49,361 nt of DNA from positions 1-49,361 of the forward strand of contig JAFAFP010000244.1 in the NCBI GenBank assembly GCA_023423415.1. Reading direction: 5' to 3'. Source of the stretch: Pseudomonadota bacterium (GTDB taxonomy: Bacteria; Pseudomonadota; Alphaproteobacteria; Rhizobiales; Xanthobacteraceae). Made by a program: the position numbers and the translations under genes. Under the pieces are notes generated by a model, which had not been told where the DNA came from, searched no databases, and worked only from the letters and a program-made list of their open reading frames with translations. Below, piece after piece: positions 26,274 through 34,070 of this stretch (its first letter is position 1; each line of letters begins with the position of its first letter).

Positions 26274-27017
26274 ATGGGCAATCACGCATTGACGGATACG
26301 CGGGATGTGATGGTGGAAACGGCCAAGACCCTCGAGCAGCCGCCTGGCTGGCAGGGCATTGTTTCCGACTGGTCGTCGGATCAGCGTGCATTCAAGAATG
26401 TGTCCTGGGGGAAGGCGATGATGTGGATCTTCCTCCTCAGCGACACCTTCATCTTCAGTTGCTTCCTCCTGTCGTACATGACAACGCGCATGTCCACGAC
26501 CGTCCCGTGGCCAAATCCGAGTGAAGTCTTCGCTCTGACGATTGCCGGGCATTCGATCCCGCTGATTCTGATCGCGATCATGACCTTCGTTCTGATCAGC
26601 AGCAGCGGGACCATGGCAATGGCGGTGAACTTCGGCTACCGCCGCGATCGGCGCAAAACCGCTGTGCTGATGCTGATCACCGCGGCGTTAGGTGCGACAT
26701 TCGTCGGCATGCAGGCCTTCGAGTGGACCAAGCTGATCACCGAAGGCGTGCGGCCTTGGGAAAATCCATGGGGTGCGGCGCAGTTCGGCTCCAGCTTCTT
26801 CATGATTACCGGCTTTCACGGCACGCACGTGACGTTCGGTGTGATCTTCCTGGTCATCATTGCACGCAAGGTGCTGCGGGGTGATTTTGACCGGGGCACG
26901 CGCGGCTTCTTCACCAGCCGCAAGGGAAATTACGAGATCGTCGAGATCATGGGACTCTACTGGCATTTCGTCGATCTGGTCTGGGTGTTCATCTTTGCAT
27001 TTTTCTATCTCTGGTGA
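26274..27017 (+). CDS. coxP: Cytochrome c oxidase subunit III (CoxP-like)
   Basis: 247 residues with the classic subunit III motifs TGFHGTHVTFGV and EIMGLYWHFVDLVWVFIFAFFYLW at the C-terminus. A soluble N-terminus (about 45 residues) precedes several membrane helices. It starts 6 bases after coxO; its stop nearly touches the next gene. Subunit III stabilises subunit I and supports proton uptake. Confidence 0.93.
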   Translation: MGNHALTDTRDVMVETAKTLEQPPGWQGIVSDWSSDQRAFKNVSWGKAMMWIFLLSDTFIFSCFLLSYMTTRMSTTVPWPNPSEVFALTIAGHSIPLILIAIMTFVLISSSGTMAMAVNFGYRRDRRKTAVLMLITAALGATFVGMQAFEWTKLITEGVRPWENPWGAAQFGSSFFMITGFHGTHVTFGVIFLVIIARKVLRGDFDRGTRGFFTSRKGNYEIVEIMGLYWHFVDLVWVFIFAFFYLW

Positions 27018-27025
27018 GGCAGATC

Positions 27026-27361
27026 ATGGCACAGGCCGTCGCACACGCAGAAGGACAACAGCAGCATCCCATCAAGCTCTATCTTGTGGTGTGGGGGTGG
27101 TTGTTTGTCCTGAGCACGGGTTCTTATCTCGTCGATTATTTCGCGCTTCAGGGATTCATCAGGTGGTTCCTGATCCTGCTGTTCATGATCCTGAAGGCAG
27201 GCTTGATCGTCGCGATCTTTATGCACATGGCCTGGGAACGGCTCGCCCTCGTTTACGCCATTCTGGTCCCGCCGGTATTCGTCCTCGTGTTCGTCGCGAT
27301 CATGGTGTTCGAATCCGAATACACTCACCTGATACGAGTCATCTTCTTTGGAGGGGCGTGA
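27026..27361 (+). CDS. Cytochrome c oxidase subunit IV-type small membrane protein
   Basis: 111 residues from the ATG at 27026, preceded by GTGAGG (a GTG at 27014 is in frame). Three transmembrane helices of the prokaryotic COX4 type: LYLVVWGWLFVLSTGSYLV, WFLILLFMILKAGLIVAIFMHM and VYAILVPPVFVLVFVAIMVF. The middle helix carries the family's LKAGLIVAIFMH signature. Last gene of the oxidase operon; terminator 37 bases downstream. Confidence 0.9.
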   Translation: MAQAVAHAEGQQQHPIKLYLVVWGWLFVLSTGSYLVDYFALQGFIRWFLILLFMILKAGLIVAIFMHMAWERLALVYAILVPPVFVLVFVAIMVFESEYTHLIRVIFFGGA

Positions 27362-27397
27362 TGCGGTCGGTGTGTCCTGGAGCCACGCCCATAACTT

Positions 27398-27427
27398 AAG
27401 GCCGCATCCGGTTTCGGATGCGGCCTT
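27398..27427 (+). terminator. Hairpin terminator after the coxMNOP-like operon
   Basis: AAGGCCGCATCCG and CGGATGCGGCCTT form a perfect 13-base-pair stem with a GTTT loop. No long T run follows. It is placed between convergent genes and is nearly symmetric, so it may stop transcription from both sides. Confidence 0.82.
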
Positions 27428-27460
27428 GTCAGCGGTCGCAACGCGGGCGCGCTGCCTCAT

Positions 27461-28357
27461 CTATTCCTTGTCACGTGCCCACGGGAACAGGACAGCGGGG
27501 AAGTCCGCGGCATAGCGGCGTCCTTTACGTGCATGGTGAAGCGTCGGCCGCGGGGTGTCGTCCTCCGGCGCAATAATCTTGCGATACAGATGCCAGCTCG
27601 CATGTCCCAGAATAGGCATGACGACCGCCAACCCGACAAAGAACGGCAGTGCGCCGATCACCAGGGCAGCCACGATGAACATCGCCCAGGCCGCCATGAC
27701 GATTGGGTTCATCAGAACGGCTTTGACGGACGTCTGAATGGCGACAGCAGCGCCGACATCGCGATCGATCAGCAGCGGGAACGAGATCACGCTGATGGCA
27801 AAGGCCACGACCGCGAACAGAAAGCCGATGGCGTTGCCGACGATGATCAGCGTCCAGCCTTGCCGCGTGGTGAAGATTTGACTGAGGAATTGTCCGATCG
27901 AGTCCGGCGTGCCGTAGCCGAAGAGTGACTGGTAAAGCGCCTGCGCAACCGCCAGCCAGGCGACGAACAGAACCACCAGCATCAGTGCCAATGCCAGGAT
28001 TGCATCTGCGGAGGAACTGCGGGCCACTTCAAAAGCATGCTTCCAGGAGGTGTCGAGGCCTTCCTCGCGACGACGGCTCAGCTCATAGAGGCCGATGGCG
28101 GCGAATGGACCGATCAGCGCGAACCCCGCGGCGAGAGGGAACAGGATCGGCATCATGTCGTAGCCAAAGCTCAACCGGGCGAGGATCAGGCCGACGATCG
28201 GATAAATCACGCTCAGCAGGATCACGTGCGTCGGCATCGCCATGAAATCGTCGATGCCTCTCGCAATCGCGTCTTTTAAATCTGCAAAGCCAATTTTGCG
28301 GACAACCAGATGTGCCGACGCGCCGCCTGCGCCGTCGATGACATGGAGAGTGGCCAT
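27461..28357 (-). CDS. DUF2189 family integral membrane protein
   Basis: 298 residues with six or so hydrophobic helices and the DUF2189 pattern: an N-terminal soluble stretch ending DLKDAIARGIDDFMAMPTH, then LSFGYDMMPILFPLAAGFALIGPFAAIGLYELSRRREEG-type residues over about 61-98. DUF2189 genes recur beside cytochrome oxidase genes in alphaproteobacteria, and here it lies between coxMNOP and ctaB but on the opposite strand. Role unknown; an oxidase-associated function is inference from neighbourhood. Confidence 0.85.
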   Translation of the reverse strand: MATLHVIDGAGGASAHLVVRKIGFADLKDAIARGIDDFMAMPTHVILLSVIYPIVGLILARLSFGYDMMPILFPLAAGFALIGPFAAIGLYELSRRREEGLDTSWKHAFEVARSSSADAILALALMLVVLFVAWLAVAQALYQSLFGYGTPDSIGQFLSQIFTTRQGWTLIIVGNAIGFLFAVVAFAISVISFPLLIDRDVGAAVAIQTSVKAVLMNPIVMAAWAMFIVAALVIGALPFFVGLAVVMPILGHASWHLYRKIIAPEDDTPRPTLHHARKGRRYAADFPAVLFPWARDKE

Positions 28358-28450
28358 ATCGATGCCTCCGTGGAGCCGTTCTGCGAACGATCGCTCTCCG
28401 GGTGACGCTCAGCGTCTTGCGGCGCGGGTCACTCCGATGCTGCGACCTGC

Positions 28451-28464
28451 ATATTTGTAAATAT
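28451..28464. promoter_or_regulatory. AT-rich palindrome in the DUF2189-ctaB divergent promoter
   Basis: ATATTTGTAAATAT: six-base arms around a GT centre, within the 297-base region between the divergent genes. It is a plausible binding site for a dimeric regulator or an AT-rich promoter element. No factor can be named. Confidence 0.4.
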
Positions 28465-28654
28465 ACGTGCTTCGCTGACTTTTGTCGCCTCTCGCAATGC
28501 CGGTATCGGAAGTTCTCGAGAAATCCTGCACGGAAATGTGAAGGGGCGAGGAGGTGGTTCCCACTCTCGAATACCTGCGTCGGAGCCGACCAAATTTGCT
28601 GTTGGGAACTTTAGCGACTACGCTTGAGCCAGTCTTGGCCGAGCGCGAACGACG

Positions 28655-29617
28655 ATGTTCGAACGCAAGCTGGCAAACCGGGACGCTCTGCCAGAGCGAG
28701 GCGCTGGAGGACACTCCACCCGCGATGAGAGAGTAGTGTGTGCACTGCTCGGCGACTATTTTTCACTGTTAAAGCCGCGGGTCATGTCGCTCGTCGTCTT
28801 TACGGCGCTGGTCGGCATGATGATGGCGCCAATTGCTGTCGATCCGTTGACGGCAATCACCGCTCTCGCGTGCATTGCGACAGGCGCCGGCGCCGCGGGC
28901 ACTTTGAACATGTGGTACGACGCCGACATCGATGCCGCGATGCGTCGCACGGCGAGGCGGCCGCTACCGGCAGGCAGAATTGCGCCGGCCAATGCGCTGG
29001 TTCTTGGCCTGACGCTTTCGGCGGCTTCCGTCGGGACTTTCGGGGTGTTTGTGAACTGGCTCGCCGCTGCGCTGCTCGCCTTCACGATATTTTTTTATGT
29101 TGTCATCTATACGATGTGGCTGAAGCGCTGGACGCCGCAGAGCATCGTGATCGGCGGGGCTGCTGGCGCGTTTCCGCCGATGATTGGCTGGGCGGCGGCA
29201 ACCGGTGGCATCGGTCTTGAGCCGCTGATCCTGTTCCTGATCATCTTCTTCTGGACGCCGCCGCACTTCTGGGCGCTGTCGCTGTTTCAAATGGACGATT
29301 TCGTGCGGGCAGGTGTGCCGGCGCTGCCGGTTGTGCGCGGTGTGGTCGAGACGCGCCGACAGATCGTGCTTTACACGCTGGTCCTCATGCCGATTGCGGT
29401 TGCGCCATGGCTGATTGGCCATGCCGGGTGGCTCTACGGATGCATGGCGCTCGTCGGCGGCGGGCTCATGCTCGCACTCAGCCTTCGTGTCAAAGCGCTG
29501 TCGGAAGGAGCCGTCGCAATACAAGCAGCACGCCACCTGTTTGGATTCTCGATCCTGTATCTATTCGTGCTGTTCGCGGTGCTGCTGGTCGAGGGCGCGG
29601 GTTGGCAACGAGGTTGA
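28655..29617 (+). CDS. ctaB: Protoheme IX farnesyltransferase (heme O synthase)
   Basis: 320 residues, UbiA prenyltransferase family, inner membrane. It adds a farnesyl group to heme B to make heme O, the precursor of heme A used by the aa3-type oxidases in this window. The first Asp-rich motif is N85-xxx-D89-xxx-D93 (NMWYDADIDAAMRRTARR). The second region shows FWTPPHFWALSLFQMDDF and conserved YTMWLKRWTPQSIVIGG. The ATG at 28655 gives about 30 residues before the conserved DYFSLLKPRV; a GTG at 28736 would give a shorter N-terminus. Confidence 0.93.
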   Translation: MFERKLANRDALPERGAGGHSTRDERVVCALLGDYFSLLKPRVMSLVVFTALVGMMMAPIAVDPLTAITALACIATGAGAAGTLNMWYDADIDAAMRRTARRPLPAGRIAPANALVLGLTLSAASVGTFGVFVNWLAAALLAFTIFFYVVIYTMWLKRWTPQSIVIGGAAGAFPPMIGWAAATGGIGLEPLILFLIIFFWTPPHFWALSLFQMDDFVRAGVPALPVVRGVVETRRQIVLYTLVLMPIAVAPWLIGHAGWLYGCMALVGGGLMLALSLRVKALSEGAVAIQAARHLFGFSILYLFVLFAVLLVEGAGWQRG

Positions 29618-29648
29618 GCCGGTGAGGGGCGACCGATCGTCGACGATG

Positions 29649-30452
29649 TCAGTAGCCCGCCGACGGTTTGGCGCTTGTTGTTGCAACGCTCTTGAACTTG
29701 CCAGCCAAATTCGCCATCGCCGTTGACAGCAAGGTCACGTCGGTTCCGACCGCGACAAAGGTGGCGCCGAGCTCAAGATAGCGGGATGCCAGCGTCAGGT
29801 CTGCCGTCAGGATACCGGCCGGTTTGCCGGCCTTGATGATGCGCGCAATGCCGTCTTCCACCGCGGCCTGCACTTCGGCTTCACCGGGCTTGCCGAGATA
29901 ACCCATATCAGCGGCAAGGTCGGACGGGCCGATGAACACGCCATGCACGCCTTCGACAGCAGCAATTTCCTCCACCACTTTCAGCGCCGACCGGCTTTCG
30001 ATCTGGACGAGGAGACAGATTTCCTCGTTGGCCGTCGTCAGGTAATCGGGAATGCGATTGAAGGCAGACGCGCGTGCAAGCGCGGCGCCCACGCCGCGAA
30101 CGCCATGCGGAGGATCGCGGGTCGCGCGCACGAGGTCGCGCGCTTGCTCTGCGGTTTCCACCATCGGCACAAGAAGCGACTGCGCGCCGATATCAAGCAG
30201 TTGCTTGATCATCCAGGTTTCGCCGATCACCGGCCGCACGACGGCGTGTCCGCCGCGCGCAGCGATGGCCTGCAACTGGCTCACGATCAGCGGAATGTCG
30301 TTCGGGGCGTGTTCGCCATCGACCAGCAGCCAGTCGAAACCGGCCACGGCGGCAATTTCGGCGGTGTTGGCATTGGCAAGGCCTAGCCAGAGACCGATCT
30401 GGGCCTGACGTGCCTCGAGTGCAGCTTTGAAGGTGTTCTTTGGCGCGGGCAT
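29649..30452 (-). CDS. hpaI: 4-hydroxy-2-oxoheptanedioate aldolase (HpcH/HpaI family)
   Basis: 267 residues, class II pyruvate aldolase of the HpcH/HpaI family. It cleaves 4-hydroxy-2-oxoheptane-1,7-dioate to pyruvate and succinic semialdehyde, the last step of homoprotocatechuate degradation. Seen: base His in LLVDGEHAPND (about 47), Arg in VVRP (about 73), and metal ligands Glu in QIES and Asp in GPSDLAADMG. It follows hpaH by 21 bases. Family members also act on related hydroxy-oxo acids, so the assignment rests on the hpaH and hpaE neighbours. Confidence 0.92.
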   Translation of the reverse strand: MPAPKNTFKAALEARQAQIGLWLGLANANTAEIAAVAGFDWLLVDGEHAPNDIPLIVSQLQAIAARGGHAVVRPVIGETWMIKQLLDIGAQSLLVPMVETAEQARDLVRATRDPPHGVRGVGAALARASAFNRIPDYLTTANEEICLLVQIESRSALKVVEEIAAVEGVHGVFIGPSDLAADMGYLGKPGEAEVQAAVEDGIARIIKAGKPAGILTADLTLASRYLELGATFVAVGTDVTLLSTAMANLAGKFKSVATTSAKPSAGY

Positions 30453-30473
30453 CGGAGACCTGTTCAGAACGGT

Positions 30474-31274
30474 TTAAGCGAAATAGGCGCTGACGGTGCC
30501 ATAGGGACCGAAGTCCGCCACGATGGTGTCGCCATGACGCGCTTCCACCGGCCGGATGAAAGAGCCGGACAGGACGACATCGCCGGCATTGATCGACAAT
30601 CCGTATTGTCCCAGTCGATTGGCGAGCCATGCAATTCCGGTTGCAGGCTGATTGAGCACGCCGGCGCCCAGACCGGTTTCTTCAACCTCGCCGTTACGCA
30701 TCACGATCGCCCCCATCCAGCGCATGTCGGCATCTTGTGGGCGCACCGGCCGTCCGCCGGTGACGATGCCGGCATTGGCCGCATTGTCGGCGATCGTGTC
30801 GAACACGGTGCGGGTTTCCTTGGTCGTGGCATCGATCCGCTCGATCCGGGTATCGAGAATTTCCAGTGCCGGTGTGATGTAGTCCGTCGCGTTCAGCACA
30901 TCGAAAATGCTGACATCGGGCCCCTTCAAGGGCGACTTCATCACGAATGCTATTTCAGCCTCGATGCGGGGCTGGATGAATCGATCCGCCGGAATGACGG
31001 CGCTGTCGGGGAAGAACATGTCGTCGAACAACACGCCTGAATCCGGCACGTTGATATTCAGCGCGTATTGCATCGCCTTCGAGGTCAGCCCGATCTTCCA
31101 GCCCTTGACCACGCGCCCGCTGGCGATCTTCCGGCGGACCAGTGCGGCTTGAACCGCATAAGCCTCGTCGAGGCCTGCATTCGGGAATTCGAGACTGAGG
31201 ATCTTGATCTGCTTGCGATCGCGCTCGGCTTCGAACAAACGTTGAGCCGCATCTTCGATCTGGTCCGGAGTCAT
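30474..31274 (-). CDS. hpaH: 2-oxo-hept-4-ene-1,7-dioate hydratase
   Basis: 266 residues, fumarylacetoacetase-like hydratase family. It hydrates 2-oxohept-4-ene-1,7-dioate to the substrate of HpaI. The acidic metal site is seen in PRIEAEIAFVM (about 102-112), with GWKIGLTSKAMQ near 59-70 and a conserved GSFIRPVEARHGDTI near the end. Located between hpaE (14-base gap) and hpaI, in the expected pathway order. Confidence 0.93.
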   Translation of the reverse strand: MTPDQIEDAAQRLFEAERDRKQIKILSLEFPNAGLDEAYAVQAALVRRKIASGRVVKGWKIGLTSKAMQYALNINVPDSGVLFDDMFFPDSAVIPADRFIQPRIEAEIAFVMKSPLKGPDVSIFDVLNATDYITPALEILDTRIERIDATTKETRTVFDTIADNAANAGIVTGGRPVRPQDADMRWMGAIVMRNGEVEETGLGAGVLNQPATGIAWLANRLGQYGLSINAGDVVLSGSFIRPVEARHGDTIVADFGPYGTVSAYFA

Positions 31275-31288
31275 TGGGTGTCCCTCAA

Positions 31289-32806
31289 TCAGCCGCCGAG
31301 CTTCTGAATGGCATGCGCCGTCGTCGCAAAGGCCACGTTTTTGGTTTCCATGTAGAAGTCGAATGACCAGTCGCCGCCATCACGGCCGATACCGGATTTG
31401 TTGACGCCGCCGAACGGCGTCGGCAGGTGTCGGACGTTCTCTGAATTGACCCAGATCATTCCGGCTTCCAGCGTATCCGTGAAGCGGAAGGCGCGGGTGA
31501 CATCGCTGGTCCAGAGATATCCGGTCAGGCCATATTGCGTGTCGTTGGCGAGTGCCAAGGCTTCCTGTTCATCCTTGAACGGAATGGCGCTCAACACTGG
31601 CCCGAAGATCTCCTCCTGCGCAATACGCATGTCGTTGCGCACGCCGGTAAAGAGGGTGGGGCCGACATAGCAGCCGCCGCCGGGGCCATCGTATTTTTCA
31701 CCGCCGACAACGAGCTTGGCGCCTTCGGCCTTGCCAATCCCGATATACTCGAGCACTTTCTTTTCATGCACCGGATGGATCAGCGGACCGACCACGGTCT
31801 TCGGGTCGAGCGGATGACCGATCTTGATGCGCTTGGCCTTTTCCGCGACGGCGGCGGTGAAGCGATCGTAGATCGATTCCTCTACCAGCAGCCGCGATGA
31901 CGACGTGCAGCGCTCGCCGTTGAGCGAATAGATCATGAAGACGGCGGCGTCGGCTGCGCGCTCCAGATCGGCATCGGCGAACACGATCACCGGATTCTTG
32001 CCGCCGAGTTCGAAATGCACGCGCTTCAGCGTATCCGCGCCCTGTTTCATGATCAGCGAGCCGGTGCGGCTTTCGCCGACGAAGCCGATGGCCTTGATGT
32101 CGGGATGTTCGGTCAGCGCCTTGCCGGCGTCTTCGCCGAGACCGTTGACGAGATTCCACACGCCTTTGGGAAGCCCGGCTTCTTCCGCAATCTCGATCAG
32201 CAACCGCGCCGTCAGCGGTGAGAATTCGGCAGGCTTGTGCACGACGGTGCAGCCGGCCGCGAGTGCCGGCGCGATCTTCCACGTCGACAGCATGAACGGC
32301 GTGTTCCACGGCGTGATGATGCCGACCGGGCCGATCGGCTTGCGCGAGGTGAGATTGATCTGACCCGGCGCATGCAGCGTTTGTCCGTCGCGTGCTTCCG
32401 GCGCCTTGTCGGCGAAGAAGCGGAAATTCTCGGCGCCGCGAAGGGCGGCCTTGGCCATGAACTTCAGCGCCTGGCCGGTATCCATGCATTCGACCAAGGC
32501 GATTTCCTCGGCCCGCGCGACAATGGCGTCAGCTATCTTGTGCAACAGCGCTTTGCGCGCGTCGCCCGTCATCGCGGCCCACGCCGGGAAGGCCGCCTTT
32601 GCCGCACGTGCCGCGCGGTCGATATCCGCCGCCTTGCCATGGGCGACTTTTGCCAGCGGCTTCAGATCGATCGGAGAGATGTCATCGAATGTCGCGCCGT
32701 CTAGCGCCGGCACCGCTTCTCCGGCGATGTGGTTGAGCACGCCGCCTGACTTGAAGCGGGAGAGATAGGCCTCGGCCTTCTTGAGGTTCGCTTCGAGTTC
32801 GGACAT
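31289..32806 (-). CDS. hpaE: 5-carboxymethyl-2-hydroxymuconate semialdehyde dehydrogenase
   Basis: 505 residues, aldehyde dehydrogenase superfamily. Catalytic residues: N168 (PWNTP), E266 (FELGGKNP) and the nucleophile C300 (NGERCTSS). It oxidises the ring-cleavage semialdehyde of homoprotocatechuate with NAD+. First gene of hpaE-hpaH-hpaI, divergent from hpaR. Genes for the ring-cleavage dioxygenase (hpaD), isomerase (hpaF) and decarboxylase (hpaG) are not in the window. Confidence 0.93.
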   Translation of the reverse strand: MSELEANLKKAEAYLSRFKSGGVLNHIAGEAVPALDGATFDDISPIDLKPLAKVAHGKAADIDRAARAAKAAFPAWAAMTGDARKALLHKIADAIVARAEEIALVECMDTGQALKFMAKAALRGAENFRFFADKAPEARDGQTLHAPGQINLTSRKPIGPVGIITPWNTPFMLSTWKIAPALAAGCTVVHKPAEFSPLTARLLIEIAEEAGLPKGVWNLVNGLGEDAGKALTEHPDIKAIGFVGESRTGSLIMKQGADTLKRVHFELGGKNPVIVFADADLERAADAAVFMIYSLNGERCTSSSRLLVEESIYDRFTAAVAEKAKRIKIGHPLDPKTVVGPLIHPVHEKKVLEYIGIGKAEGAKLVVGGEKYDGPGGGCYVGPTLFTGVRNDMRIAQEEIFGPVLSAIPFKDEQEALALANDTQYGLTGYLWTSDVTRAFRFTDTLEAGMIWVNSENVRHLPTPFGGVNKSGIGRDGGDWSFDFYMETKNVAFATTAHAIQKLGG

Positions 32807-32948
32807 GTGAATCTCCCTTTTTCTCGCGCCACATCTGGAAGCTTGGCGCTCATCGTCCGCTCTCTTCGCATTCGGCGGGAGAGCCAGCAGAAGACATACG
32901 GCGTGACTTTGGCGGGCATCTTCGAGTTGCCTTGCCGTTCGAATATAA

Positions 32949-32960
32949 TTAACATGTTAA
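32949..32960. promoter_or_regulatory. Probable HpaR operator between hpaE and hpaR
   Basis: TTAACATGTTAA, a perfect 12-base palindrome in an AT-rich stretch. MarR-family repressors bind AT-rich palindromes of this kind in divergent promoters that they control. The HpaR homologue in other bacteria represses the homoprotocatechuate genes and itself, so this is the natural candidate site. Confidence 0.65.
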
Positions 32961-33051
32961 ATAGTCAAGCGAGCTTGGCGCATGTTGAATTGTGAAATGG
33001 AGCGACGATGCGCCGGCGCCGTCGCAATTTTCTGAAAGCGAAAGTTCCTCG

Positions 33052-33480
33052 ATGTCTGTGAAGCCAGGCCGCTCGCTGACGATATCGTTGCTCCGTGCCC
33101 GCGAAGCCGTGATGAGCAATTTCCGTCCGATGCTGGCGCGGCATGACATCACCGAGCAGCAATGGCGCGTTCTCAGCGTCTTGAGCGAAAGCAGTCCGCG
33201 CGACGCATCGGATGTTTCGGAACGAGCCTCGATCCTTGCACCCAGCCTGACCCGCATCATCAAGACACTGGAAGATCGTGGTCTGATCACGCGTGGCCGC
33301 TTCGATGACGACGGTCGTCGCGTGCAATTGGCGATCACGCCGGCCGGGACCGCGTTGATCCGGGAGGTGTCTCCGGAGCGCCGGGCAATCTATCGGAAGC
33401 TGGAAAGGCGCTACGGCGCGGCCGAAATGGAGAAGCTTCTGGACCTGCTCGATCGGCTGGTCGAGATCGAACGTCGGTGA
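33052..33480 (+). CDS. hpaR: Homoprotocatechuate degradation operon regulator (MarR family)
   Basis: 142 residues from the ATG at 33052 (a GTG at 32992 is in frame). Typical HpaR-type MarR protein: RSLTISLLRAREAVM at the N-terminus, the helix-turn-helix around DASDVSERASILAPSLTRIIKTLEDRGL-type residues 56-84, and the beta-wing FDDDGRRVQLAITPAG. Divergent from hpaE. Expected to be a repressor relieved by homoprotocatechuate or a related aromatic acid. Confidence 0.9.
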   Translation: MSVKPGRSLTISLLRAREAVMSNFRPMLARHDITEQQWRVLSVLSESSPRDASDVSERASILAPSLTRIIKTLEDRGLITRGRFDDDGRRVQLAITPAGTALIREVSPERRAIYRKLERRYGAAEMEKLLDLLDRLVEIERR

Positions 33481-33512
33481 CAGATCCGGCCTCGGAGACG
33501 GGCTCTCGCCGA

Positions 33513-33530
33513 GTGTGAGCCACCTCACAC
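33513..33530 (+). promoter_or_regulatory. CRP-type binding site and class II-like promoter for the 116-residue protein
   Basis: GTGTGAGCCACCTCACAC: a perfect TGTGA-N6-TCACA box with an extra matching G/C on each side. TAGCGT at 33552-33557 starts about 30.5 bases from the box centre. In class II CRP promoters (site at -41.5, -10 element near -12) that distance is 29.5, so it may be the -10 element. GAGGAGGC is the ribosome site before the ATG at 33590. Confidence 0.75.
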
Positions 33531-33589
33531 AGGGAGGACGGAAGGACGTCGTAGCGTGACCCATCCGGGTTTCCGCGAGGAGGCGTCCC

Positions 33590-33940
33590 ATGTCGAGGGT
33601 CTGGTTTGCCGCGTTCCTCATTCCTGCGATCGCAATAGCCGGCTGGTTCAGCCAGGCACGGCACTCGCTTGAGCAGGTCCCCTTTCTTGAAGGACTTGCA
33701 GGTCAAATCGAGCGCGCATGGGTCATACCGTCCAAGACCACAGGCGCAGTCGAGGCTTCTGTTGCGTCGCGGCAGTGCCGGGGATTTTCGATGGAAGAGC
33801 AACGCCAGCTCTTCAGGGATGCGGTCATCTCCAGGATAGATGCAGGACCTGAGGCAACGCGGACGGTCAGGGCCTGTGTCATGGACATCCAGGGTGCGGA
33901 CGACGTCCGGGATAAGGCCGTCACCACAAAGCACGAATAG
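33590..33940 (+). CDS. Small exported or membrane-anchored protein of unknown function, Crp target candidate
   Basis: 116 residues. An N-terminal hydrophobic segment (VWFAAFLIPAIAIAGWF, about 4-20) is followed by a soluble, presumably periplasmic part with two cysteines (RQCRGFS about 64, RACVMDI about 96) that could pair. No family recognised. It has a strong ribosome site (GAGGAGG) and a Crp-type box upstream. The leader closely resembles that of the 223-residue protein at 39728, although the two proteins are not alike. Confidence 0.72.
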   Translation: MSRVWFAAFLIPAIAIAGWFSQARHSLEQVPFLEGLAGQIERAWVIPSKTTGAVEASVASRQCRGFSMEEQRQLFRDAVISRIDAGPEATRTVRACVMDIQGADDVRDKAVTTKHE

Positions 33941-34070
33941 CAAGCGCGGTCGTCCGACGAGATCTGGCTGACCAGTTTGCTGCAATAGGCAATCCAGGGC
34001 CCGCTGCTGCATTTGCCATGCCGTTTTTGTGATATAAGGCGGCGTCAGTAGTCAGCGGGCCAGACCGAAC

